A stretch of 52,042 nt of DNA from Parcubacteria group bacterium Gr01-1014_17. GTDB lineage: Bacteria; Patescibacteriota; Minisyncoccia; Phycocordibacterales; UBA10002. The DNA lies in the NCBI GenBank assembly GCA_007376285.1, contig VMFZ01000002.1, forward strand, positions 1-52,042, written 5' to 3'. Below are positions 1 through 6,300 of this stretch, one piece after another. Position 1 is the stretch's first letter, and every line of letters starts with the position of its first letter. The notes below the pieces were generated by a model that worked only from the letters and a program-made list of their open reading frames with translations, was not told the DNA's origin and made no database searches. A program made the position numbers and the translations under genes.

Positions 1-70
1 CTCCTTCACCTCTGGGGCGGTACGATGTTTTTTCATATGCTTGTATATTAGCGCTGCTAATTATACAAGG

Positions 71-799
71 TTAGTGTATGAAATTTGGGGGACGGGCCAC
101 CTTCTCATCAATGCTTTCCTTTAATTTCAAGGTAAGGAAATAGATTGAGTTCCTGATAACCCCTAAAGGGTTTTTAATCTCATGAGCCATGATACCGGCT
201 AGTTTGCCAATGGTAGCCAATTTTTCGGTGCGAGCTAGCTTATCGGTCGTCACCGCCAGCTTGCGCCTGACATCTTCCTTTTCCTCGGCTATTATCGCCA
301 ACTTTTTCTCAATCTCCTTTCTGGCAGTAATGTCTTCTATGGCCAGTAAGATTAACTCTTCTTCTTCTTCTTCTTCTTCTTCTTTTGTGATTAATACCGC
401 AATCTTTTTTGGAATCCGTAGCTGACGGGCGTTCAGATTCATAATTCGGTGTCCGATGGTCTTAAACTCATGCTCAACTTCGTAATTTATTACGACCGTT
501 TTTTGGGGTAAGATTTCTTCCAACAGGTGGATTAATGGGGGGATGTTCCATTGCCCATTGCCCAAATGAGGAAGTAATTGGCCTATTGTCTCTTTTTCGG
601 TAATCTTGAAAGTGGTACAGAAAGATTGGTTGGCAGAAACAACCCGCAAATTTCTATTAATCACCAAAAACGGCTCTCGTAATGTAGCAATGATACTGTT
701 CGTATACTTCAAAGCTACCTCAACTGCCTTTTCCTTGGCTAAAGATTTGCGCTTGAGCGCCGTTTTATCTGATGCGGAAATAATAGTTTTTTTGTTCAT
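71..799 (-). pseudogene. PAS-domain sensor histidine kinase, truncated
   Basis: The 242-residue product has a PAS-like sensor region (about residues 30-155, ending in the typical LLAIEDITARKEIEKKL linker), a charged helical segment, and the start of a HisKA dimerisation domain with the phospho-acceptor H-box MAHEIKNPLG near residue 208. About 25 residues later it switches to an unrelated tail (KVARPPNFIH) and stops. The rest of HisKA and the whole HATPase domain are absent, so it cannot autophosphorylate alone. No signal peptide or membrane segment is visible. A run of nine Glu in the PAS region is encoded by a trinucleotide repeat. It is either a decayed kinase or a gene cut by a rearrangement; an assembly error is possible. 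Confidence 0.7.
358..384. repeat. CTT/GAA trinucleotide microsatellite, 9 units
   Basis: Nine perfect CTT units on the + strand encode a nine-Glu run inside the PAS region of the truncated kinase. Unit changes would preserve the frame and only change the length of the acidic run. Confidence 0.9.
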
Positions 800-892
800 A
801 TTTCCAAATTAAAAAACCGCTGCAAAAAGATTGCAACGGGGTCTCCGCCTTTGACAAGTCGAATTGAAAAAAGTTATCCAGGCGAGAAAGTA

Positions 893-906
893 CTCTCTCT
901 CTCTCT
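893..906. repeat. CT dinucleotide repeat, 7 units
   Basis: A (CT)7 tract lies in the 249-nt gap between the kinase remnant and the NYN gene. The rest of this gap is AT-rich and holds no convincing gene. It is a slippage-prone site about 95 nt upstream of the kinase start. Confidence 0.8.
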
Positions 907-987
907 ATTCAAAAATGTGAGGGGTGTTTGCATAAGCACTATTATTGTAACATAGAGGAACAGGACAAGTTATTCACAGTCCGCCCA

Positions 988-1016
988 TTGACTTTTTATA
1001 TGCCATTCGTTAATCT
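988..1016 (+). promoter_or_regulatory. possible sigma70-type promoter reading into the 3' end of the NYN gene
   Basis: TTGACT (988-993), a 17-nt spacer and TAATCT (1011-1016) lie on the + strand, with no + strand gene downstream. A transcript starting near 1023 would run about 35 nt into a perfect 12-bp hairpin (1058-1085) followed by a T-rich stretch. Boxes were read by eye only. Confidence 0.3.
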
Positions 1017-1048
1017 ATCAACACATCTGGCAGTAGTGCCAAATGACA

Positions 1049-1687
1049 TCAACTGCGGAGTCCCGAGCCGAAAGGCTCGGGACTCTTTGCTTTTGGGCTC
1101 ACTTTCATAAACAGCGTGCGGAAATTAGCAACATCAAAATAGTGCGACAAGACGGGAGGCAATTCCTTTGCGACATGACCTGACCGAGAAAAACCAATAA
1201 CTATCTTGCCGTTTCCGCGTAAAAACTTTACCAAATACTCAAAATCGCAATCCCCAGAAAACAGAATCAGGGTGTCAAAATCTCCCATAGAAAATGTGGC
1301 ATCAACGGCAATCTCAACATCAAAATTTGCTTTGCGGTGCGGAACTTTTATCGTGTGATCTTCATACTCCTTGAGCGGTTTCGTAACAAGCTTGAATTTC
1401 AGTCCCTTGTCCAGAAAATATCTAAATCTGTGATGCCCCTCGCCGTCAAATGCCGCTGTGTAAAAGCGCACACTTTTGAAATCGCCAATGGTCTTAAAAA
1501 AATTATTAATCTTTTGATAATCAACTGACCATCTCAAGACATCAGCAGTCAAATGTTTCAAATCTTCCGGCACTTCATCCGACCGCACGAACATACTCTT
1601 GACCGATTGCTCAAGATTGGCGGCGTCAATATACACAACCACCTTGCCTTTAACCGCAGCTTTTAGCTTTGATTCATACTCATTCAT
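1049..1687 (-). CDS. NYN-domain (LabA/DUF88-like) protein
   Basis: The 212-residue protein starts its fold with KVVVYIDAANLEQSV (a first strand with the metal-binding Asp and the Asn of the NYN family) and has FSGDCDFEYLVKFLRGNGK near residue 145, the second acidic motif, followed by a Rossmann-like segment ending in DVANFR. NYN proteins are PIN-like, often RNA-cleaving nucleases. Substrate is unknown here. No signal peptide or transmembrane segment is seen, so it should be cytoplasmic. The last dozen residues (SPEPFGSGLRS) are encoded by a perfect 12-bp hairpin and look like a non-native tail. The gene stands alone on the - strand between the kinase remnant and a small membrane protein. Confidence 0.8.
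   Translation of the reverse strand: MNEYESKLKAAVKGKVVVYIDAANLEQSVKSMFVRSDEVPEDLKHLTADVLRWSVDYQKINNFFKTIGDFKSVRFYTAAFDGEGHHRFRYFLDKGLKFKLVTKPLKEYEDHTIKVPHRKANFDVEIAVDATFSMGDFDTLILFSGDCDFEYLVKFLRGNGKIVIGFSRSGHVAKELPPVLSHYFDVANFRTLFMKVSPKAKSPEPFGSGLRS
1058..1085. terminator. 12-bp stem hairpin with GAAA loop at the NYN gene end
   Basis: Arms 1058-1069 and 1074-1085 pair perfectly around GAAA. On the + strand a T-rich stretch (to about 1094) follows, so it could terminate + strand transcripts. On the - strand it is still coding and no T-run follows, so it is a poor terminator for the NYN gene and may instead be a palindromic element captured into the ORF end. Confidence 0.5.
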
Positions 1688-1774
1688 AATCTATACACTT
1701 AATATGATAATCAAAATCCTACCATTTTTAGACACGCAAAAACAGCCAACCCGTCATACGCTTTACGCTATGGA

Positions 1775-1792
1775 ACCCTTCGCCCGAAGGGT
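1775..1792. repeat. 8-bp stem palindrome between genes
   Basis: ACCCTTCG and CGAAGGGT pair around two bases in the gap between the small membrane protein gene and the NYN gene. No T-run follows in either direction, so it is a palindromic element or a transcript-end structure rather than a canonical terminator. Confidence 0.4.
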
Positions 1793-1815
1793 CCTATACG
1801 CAATTCTCTACTTTT

Positions 1816-2166
1816 TTATTTCTTAATTAAATCTCCAGGAAAAGAATAAAGCGAAGGTTTTTTAATGATGGTCTTGTAAACATTTTCCAGAAAATCACCG
1901 CCGGCATAGCCAATCACAAAAGCCAAGGCCGGAGTGAGTTGCGGCAAGCCGAAAAATGTCAAACCCAATTCTTTAATCGTCATTGCACTTAAAACACCAA
2001 CGATACCGGAAATAAACATCATTCCCAAAAAATACGGCAATTTGAACGGAACACTTTTGTAGGAATATTGGTGCTTGATAAAACCAACCAAGCCCCTGAC
2101 TGCTCCGCCGCCAAATCCAGCAATTAAAATTGATACATAGATTGATTCAAACATAGTTTTGCGCAT
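1816..2166 (-). CDS. small membrane protein of unknown function
   Basis: The 116-residue product has three hydrophobic segments (about residues 8-28, 45-65 and 76-95) joined by short basic loops and ends in a Lys-rich tail. Glycine-rich turns (AGFGGGAVRG, GYAGGDFLE) recall small holin-like or channel-like proteins, but no family is recognised with confidence. A second start five residues in (MFESIYVS) is equally possible. It lies 9 nt downstream of the BRO-N gene on the same strand and may be co-transcribed with it. BRO proteins and holins are both common in phage, so this may be a prophage scrap; that is inference. Confidence 0.6.
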   Translation of the reverse strand: MRKTMFESIYVSILIAGFGGGAVRGLVGFIKHQYSYKSVPFKLPYFLGMMFISGIVGVLSAMTIKELGLTFFGLPQLTPALAFVIGYAGGDFLENVYKTIIKKPSLYSFPGDLIKK

Positions 2167-2175
2167 TGTATCACA

Positions 2176-3054
2176 TCATCTTGAAATGCTATCCACATCC
2201 AATCGTTTTTTACCTTCTGGATTTTTCAAAAAGTTTTTCTTTGATACCACCGACCGTCCGAGCCGCTTTTCCAGCTTCTTTCTTGCTCCGCCGGCAATAT
2301 CGCCGCCGGCTTTGGCGTCGGCTTTCAATTTTGGTACGCCTCTTGAATTTTCATTGCGATGAATTTCTGTTGTGGCGCGTTCGCCGAGCATATTGAAAAT
2401 CAATTCAAAATCATCCATATGATCACGCAGATTCTCCCGCTTAAGACCTTTAAGTTTTTTGTACTCGCTTGGCGTAACTCCGAATGACGCTTTAGAAATT
2501 TCAGCGGTCAAAATTTCATAATCTCTCTGCTCTTCCGCGCCACGCTTCTGCCACTCATCCGTCAGCTCCTCACGAATCGCAATCCCGCGCATTCGTTTTT
2601 CTATCCAATCCTCGCTATAGCCCTTCAGCTTATATAATGTCCTTGTCCGCTTAGTTGCCAATTCGGGGTTCTCAATTTCCTGCACTCTTTCGTAGCCAAC
2701 TTTTGCGAGCCATCTCTTGAACGGTTCGGCTTTTGGCGAAGGAATTGATTGGATAATGCGAAAAACGCCTTCAGTGTTGGCGCAGTCGGTTTCGTATTTT
2801 TTGCCATCAGAGGATTCTAATTTCAGTTGTTTACAAATTGTAAATAACTGAATTCCATCTTCACTGTTTACTCGAGCTTTCATTGCACTCCAATAAACAC
2901 TTGGTTTAGCACTATCGGTAAGCGCCTCAACGACATCCACAATTGAAAACCACCACTCATTGTTATGAAGGATTTTTCTGATCTGCTTGCCCTTAAATAA
3001 AGCAATCTTTGTCGTTTCAAGATTATTAATTGATTCGTTCACGCCATCAATCAT
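2176..3054 (-). CDS. BRO-N domain protein (phage antirepressor/DinD-like)
   Basis: The 292-residue product begins with a BRO-N-like DNA-binding domain (about residues 15-125): ALFKGKQIRKILHNNEWWFS, IVDVVEALTDS and a FRIIQSIPSPKAEPFKRWLAKVG ending typical of the family. Residues 130-240 form a helical region (YSEDWIEKRMRGIAIREELTDEW, GVTPSEYKKLKGL) like that of DNA-damage-inducible protein D and related BRO proteins. The tail is basic. Members are phage or mobile-element DNA-binding regulators; target and role here are unknown. It lies downstream of rplL on the same strand with a 54-nt gap and no clear terminator between. Confidence 0.8.
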   Translation of the reverse strand: MIDGVNESINNLETTKIALFKGKQIRKILHNNEWWFSIVDVVEALTDSAKPSVYWSAMKARVNSEDGIQLFTICKQLKLESSDGKKYETDCANTEGVFRIIQSIPSPKAEPFKRWLAKVGYERVQEIENPELATKRTRTLYKLKGYSEDWIEKRMRGIAIREELTDEWQKRGAEEQRDYEILTAEISKASFGVTPSEYKKLKGLKRENLRDHMDDFELIFNMLGERATTEIHRNENSRGVPKLKADAKAGGDIAGGARKKLEKRLGRSVVSKKNFLKNPEGKKRLDVDSISR

Positions 3055-3108
3055 ACTACATCTTACTTTGCGTTTCTAAGATTTCTTCAATGGCGTAATG
3101 CGGGGTGT

Positions 3109-3507
3109 TTATTTCAACATCACCTTCCCGCCCGCCACTTCTACATCTTTTTTCAGTTTTTCGGCGTCCTCTTTCTTCATATTTTCTTTCAGAACTTTCG
3201 GCGCCGCGTCTACCAAGTCCTTTGCGTCTTTGAGGCCCATCGCGAGCGCCTCTTTTACCACTTTAATAACCGCAATTTTGTTGGCGCCGCTGTCGGTCAA
3301 TTCCACGGTAAAGGCAGTCTTTTCCTCAGCTCCGACGCCCCCTGGGGTCGGAGCCCCGACCGCAAGCGTCGGGGCCGACGCAGACACACCGAACTTTTTC
3401 TCCAAAGTCCTCACGAGCTCGTTCAAATCAACCACCGACATTTGCTCAACGGCGTCAATAATTGCCTTGAACTTTGCCGGTATCTCTATGTTCTTATTTT
3501 CTTCCAT
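3109..3507 (-). CDS. rplL: 50S ribosomal protein L7/L12
   Basis: The 132-residue product has the N-terminal dimerisation helices (AKFKAIIDAVEQMSVVDLNELVRTLEKKFG), a hinge at about residues 42-60, and the conserved C-terminal factor-binding domain (KTAFTVELTDSGANKIAVIKVVKEALAMGLKDAKDLVDAAPKVLKE, quoted here in pieces of one domain). It forms the mobile stalk that recruits translational GTPases. The hinge is unusual: part is encoded by a GC-rich hairpin (3353-3375) giving Pro/Gly/Val-rich residues rather than the usual Ala-rich linker. It follows rplJ by 5 nt, the standard stalk operon, but rpoB is not next to it. Confidence 0.97.
   Translation of the reverse strand: MEENKNIEIPAKFKAIIDAVEQMSVVDLNELVRTLEKKFGVSASAPTLAVGAPTPGGVGAEEKTAFTVELTDSGANKIAVIKVVKEALAMGLKDAKDLVDAAPKVLKENMKKEDAEKLKKDVEVAGGKVMLK
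3353..3375. repeat. coding hairpin in the rplL hinge
   Basis: GCCCCGAC (3353-3360) pairs with GTCGGGGC (3368-3375) around seven bases, inside the region coding the flexible hinge of L7/L12. Neighbouring bases add further partial palindromes (CGTCGG..CCGACG). It resembles the GTCCCGAC-type palindrome found inside argS. Confidence 0.6.
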
Positions 3508-3512
3508 AATAG

Positions 3513-4010
3513 TTATTTTTTAATTTTGCTAATTTCGCTTAATCCAATCACGAATCGCTGTATTGGCGAATTCACGATGTTGGCGAATTGCGCGAGGAGC
3601 GTCTCGCGCGAAGGTATGAGCGAGAGCGCGAGCGCGGTACTTTGCCCGATAAATGCGCCTTCAAAAATCCCGCCGATAAGCTCCACCGCCTTCTCAAACC
3701 TCTTCGTAAACAGCGCGACTTCGCGCGATGGCGCAAGTGTGTCGTGCGCACCTATTGCGTACGCAACCGCAACTTCACCCTCTAGTTCCGGTAATTCGCC
3801 GACCGTGTTCTTACTTTGGAGCGCTTTGCGGATGAGCGTCTTTTTCGCCACGAAATACCCGACACCTTTTTCTTTGAGCGTGCGGCGAAGCGTGTTTGCT
3901 TGCGCAACCGTGAGCTTTCCGAACTTCACAAACGCCGCACTCGGCGCCTTCGCGAAAATGTCGGTAAGCTTTTCTACAATCGCCTTCTTTTTTTCTTTGG
4001 TTATGGCCAT
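3513..4010 (-). CDS. rplJ: 50S ribosomal protein L10
   Basis: The product of about 165 residues starts MAITKEKKKAIVEKLTDIF, the typical L10 beginning, and continues with AAFVKFGKLTVAQANTLRRTL, the family core. It anchors L7/L12 dimers to 23S rRNA. The frame stays open upstream to 4046, but those 12 residues are encoded by a hairpin and are not L10-like, so the start at 4010 is preferred. No Shine-Dalgarno sequence is visible in front of this start; a 14-bp hairpin ends about 10 nt upstream. It is followed by rplL. Confidence 0.95.
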   Translation of the reverse strand: MAITKEKKKAIVEKLTDIFAKAPSAAFVKFGKLTVAQANTLRRTLKEKGVGYFVAKKTLIRKALQSKNTVGELPELEGEVAVAYAIGAHDTLAPSREVALFTKRFEKAVELIGGIFEGAFIGQSTALALSLIPSRETLLAQFANIVNSPIQRFVIGLSEISKIKK

Positions 4011-4020
4011 GGCTCTGAGC

Positions 4021-4059
4021 CGGCACCCGATGTTGATAGGCGGCAAACATCGGGTGCCG
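4021..4059 (-). promoter_or_regulatory. 14-bp stem hairpin in the rplJ leader
   Basis: Arms 4021-4034 (CGGCACCCGATGTT) and 4046-4059 are perfect inverted complements around an 11-nt loop, ending about 10 nt before the rplJ ATG. It sits where L10-type autogenous control acts and could occlude initiation. Nearly the same arms occur inside ileS at 38533-38570, so it may be a dispersed palindrome rather than a dedicated L10 leader. Confidence 0.6.
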
Positions 4060-4108
4060 AAAATTAAAAGGGCATATAGTAGATAGAGTTCGACCTCTCG
4101 GTAGGATC

Positions 4109-4114
4109 ATTATA
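4109..4114 (-). promoter_or_regulatory. possible -10 box of the rplJ-rplL operon
   Basis: TATAAT is found on the - strand about 100 nt upstream of the rplJ start; no good -35 box is visible at the usual distance. This would give a leader of about 90 nt including the hairpin. Confidence 0.3.
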
Positions 4115-4174
4115 GATTTAACGCTTGCGCGTCCTACTGTCTCTGAAGCCCTTACCAATAAGATAGCAAACAAG

Positions 4175-4342
4175 CTAAAAATCGTCAACAGGTGTGGCGC
4201 GCACTGAATCCGGCGTATTCTTTCCTTTTACTTCCACTTCATAGTACCCGACCGCGACAATTACGCTGAAACTTATAGCGAGCATCGCCGCAAAGCCAGC
4301 AAGAAATTTCCAAAATGAAGCATCCAAAAGCCCTCGTTCCAT
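4175..4342 (-). CDS. small single-pass membrane protein, hypothetical
   Basis: From the start at 4342 the product has 55 residues: MERGLLDASFWKFL, one hydrophobic segment (about residues 12-33), then a charged tail. A start at 4363 would overlap the cohesin-like gene by 14 nt. No family is recognised. The position directly after the membrane-anchored cohesin-like gene suggests co-transcription. Confidence 0.5.
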   Translation of the reverse strand: MERGLLDASFWKFLAGFAAMLAISFSVIVAVGYYEVEVKGKNTPDSVRATPVDDF

Positions 4343-4349
4343 GCGCAAA

Positions 4350-5066
4350 TTATAACACAGCATTTGAGCGTCGATACATCCGCCAAACGAGGCCTGCGAG
4401 TGCGGCGATAATGAGTAATGTGAGAATTAGAACTGGACGAAGAGGTTGATTATTTAATCCTGCGATTGCCGCGCTTTGCGCGGATGTAGTTGCCGTTGAA
4501 GAATCTACTTCGGGAGATGTAATTTGAGGCGCGTCGATTTCCGGTACAAGTTTTGCCTCTGATATGTTCAGAAGAGCCGGAACGGGTGCCGGAGGCGCGG
4601 CAATCGTAATCACGGCAGAACTCAAATCGTTCAACCGATTTGCGCTTTGCGTGTTGAGCAAAAGCGAGTCGTTTGAAACAGAAACCGTTGCCACGCCTGC
4701 CTGCGCAGGCAGGCCTGCCTGCTTTGCCTTAAAAACCAACGTCCCGAACTCTTTTATGCCCGTAAACCCACCAGGAAACCCAGCGGTTTTTACAATAATT
4801 CCATCTTTCATTTGGTCGTACCCCGGCTGTGCAAGTTGAACCGCATTTGGCGTTAATAAAAACGAAACCGGCTCCAACAAATCTTGCGGATACGATAATG
4901 CAGTTTTTACGGTTACGATTTTTTCATCTCCAGCATCTACCTTAATCACAAAAGAAATTGTTTCTCCTTGCGTAACAGATGCAGTTGCAGGAACAAAATT
5001 AATAGTTGCGGCAAAAGCCGGCAGAGCAAAAAACACGAGTGCAGAAAAAATGAGGAGTTTTTTCAT
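4350..5066 (-). CDS. secreted, membrane-anchored cohesin-like protein
   Basis: The 238-residue product has a signal peptide (MKKLLIFSALVFFALPAFAA), then a cohesin-type beta-sandwich (about residues 22-150: TINFVPATASVTQGETISFV, TALSYPQDLLEPVSF, FGTLVFKAKQAG), a Pro/Ala/Ser-rich stalk and a C-terminal transmembrane helix with a basic end (WRMYRRSNAVL). Cohesins bind dockerins, and the next gene upstream encodes a protein ending in a dockerin, so this is probably the surface anchor of a cohesin-dockerin pair. Within the domain, a 20-bp palindrome (4695-4714) encodes AGLPAQAG. Start follows the dockerin gene by 4 nt. Confidence 0.8.
   Translation of the reverse strand: MKKLLIFSALVFFALPAFAATINFVPATASVTQGETISFVIKVDAGDEKIVTVKTALSYPQDLLEPVSFLLTPNAVQLAQPGYDQMKDGIIVKTAGFPGGFTGIKEFGTLVFKAKQAGLPAQAGVATVSVSNDSLLLNTQSANRLNDLSSAVITIAAPPAPVPALLNISEAKLVPEIDAPQITSPEVDSSTATTSAQSAAIAGLNNQPLRPVLILTLLIIAALAGLVWRMYRRSNAVL
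4695..4714. repeat. 20-bp perfect palindrome inside the cohesin-like gene
   Basis: Alternating GCCTGCCTGC and GCAGGCAGGC form a perfect palindrome, followed directly by another CTGCCTGC. It encodes AGLPAQAG in frame. It has the look of a dispersed palindromic element inserted in the coding sequence. Confidence 0.65.
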
Positions 5067-5070
5067 AGTA

Positions 5071-5604
5071 TTATTTCCAATTAAGCATCAAGAGATTAAA
5101 ATCCAAAATGTCTACCGCGCTGTCGCGGTTCAAGTCAGCGCCAGTATAAAACGGCCCTGCTGACACAACTCCTCCCCACACCGCAAACAAAATATTGAAA
5201 TCAAAAATATCGGTGTTTCCATCTCCGTTCATATCGCCCACTGAAGACGGTACACCAAATCCAGCCGGTCCATTGCCCCTCAAACTCACCACCGTTGACT
5301 GTCCCGACTCAAGCGCGGCAAATGAAGTAAAGTGATAGGTATGCACCTTTGTATCGGCCCCATTTGAAATAGCACATTCGCCGGGGAAAACCGGTGCAGA
5401 CGGTGCGTCATAGGTGCCACCGCACCCGTTTGCAATCTGAACCCACGCAGTTGAACCAGATGACTTGTACCCTACCGTGCCAGTAACTCCTGATAACACG
5501 ACAGATACTGGCTTATCGAAAAGAAGCACGCCCGCTGACGAACCGACTTCAAAAATCGTGCCGCCGACTGAAAACCCGACGGGAGGTTCCCCAGAACGCG
5601 ACAC
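5071..5604 (-). CDS. dockerin-domain protein, 3' part of a frameshifted gene
   Basis: The reading frame ends in a type I dockerin: two calcium-loop repeats, DMNGDGNTDIFDFN and DLNRDSAVDILDFN, each with Asp/Asn at loop positions 1, 3, 5, 9 and 12. Ahead of it is a beta-rich module (GFSVGGTIFEVGSSAGVLLF). The frame has no proper signal peptide or start; translation upstream in the same frame (GWDGTIAPPKAVSRSG) continues smoothly from the protein encoded at 5549-6298. One extra base in the C-run at 5636-5638 would explain the break. With that corrected, the gene is 5071-6298, about 408 residues. Confidence 0.8.
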   Translation of the reverse strand: MSRSGEPPVGFSVGGTIFEVGSSAGVLLFDKPVSVVLSGVTGTVGYKSSGSTAWVQIANGCGGTYDAPSAPVFPGECAISNGADTKVHTYHFTSFAALESGQSTVVSLRGNGPAGFGVPSSVGDMNGDGNTDIFDFNILFAVWGGVVSAGPFYTGADLNRDSAVDILDFNLLMLNWK

Positions 5605-6298
5605 GGCTTTTGGGGGTGCGATGGTTCCGTCCCAGCCCTTGAATCACGACTGCCTTGCCCACTGATACAGTTTGCCCACCGACAAAAATCGGAATACTTA
5701 AATCAACTGATACTAAATTGCCGTTAGTAAAAGCCGAAAGGTTCTTCACTGCGCCGCCTATAATAACCTGCCCCGCAGATGCGGTATTTACAGAGGCAGA
5801 TACATCAAGCGATGTGGTGTTGCTCAATTTCACGGAAGTTGCTTGATTCGGCAGTGCCGCAGAGCCAACGCCCACGGTCGTGAGTGCCGCGTTTTCGGTG
5901 CGTGCGTCAATCAAAGAAAGAAGATACGAAAATGACACTGCGGTTGACTCCGTACTGTTCGGATAGCACGAAATCGCTTTTATGGTCTGCGTTTTCTTCA
6001 CGGAAATTGGCACAGAATAAATTGCGCCGCTTGCGCATGTTGGCGTTGTGCCGTCTGTCGTGTAACGAATACTCGTGGAACTATCCGCGGAAAGTGCGAT
6101 GCTCTGCGCGGCGTTGTAGGTACCGGCAGACGGAATCGCGGACGGGGCGAACGCGACAAAACCGCTTTGCGCCGGCGCGCAGCCAGTGCTCGTTGCAGTC
6201 AAAGAAAGCGTGCATAAAATTTCAGATGCAAACGAATTAGTGCCCGATATAAGGAATAAGATTGCTATCGTCAGTATCACAAAAGAATTTTTTCTCAT
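5549..6298 (-). CDS. secreted chitobiase-C-like domain protein, 5' part of the dockerin gene
   Basis: The product has a signal peptide (MRKNSFVILTIAILFLISGT..FA) and a CHB_HEX_C-like beta domain at about residues 45-125 (IPSAGTYNAAQSIALSADSS, IRYTTDGTTPTCASG, KTQTIKAISCYPNSTES). A second beta-rich module with a cohesin/adhesin feel follows. The last 35 or so residues (GLGRNHRTPKSRVAFWG...) are frame-shifted noise: reading one base over restores IQGWDGTIAPPK and runs into the dockerin half. It is probably one secreted protein that docks onto the neighbouring cohesin-like anchor. Confidence 0.75.
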   Translation of the reverse strand: MRKNSFVILTIAILFLISGTNSFASEILCTLSLTATSTGCAPAQSGFVAFAPSAIPSAGTYNAAQSIALSADSSTSIRYTTDGTTPTCASGAIYSVPISVKKTQTIKAISCYPNSTESTAVSFSYLLSLIDARTENAALTTVGVGSAALPNQATSVKLSNTTSLDVSASVNTASAGQVIIGGAVKNLSAFTNGNLVSVDLSIPIFVGGQTVSVGKAVVIQGLGRNHRTPKSRVAFWGTSRRVFSRRHDF

Positions 6299-6300
6299 AA

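Noticed and set aside
928-1110. Small + strand ORF of 60 residues
   Set aside because: No recognisable start signal; its end is antisense to the NYN gene and is made of the hairpin. The composition is not protein-like.
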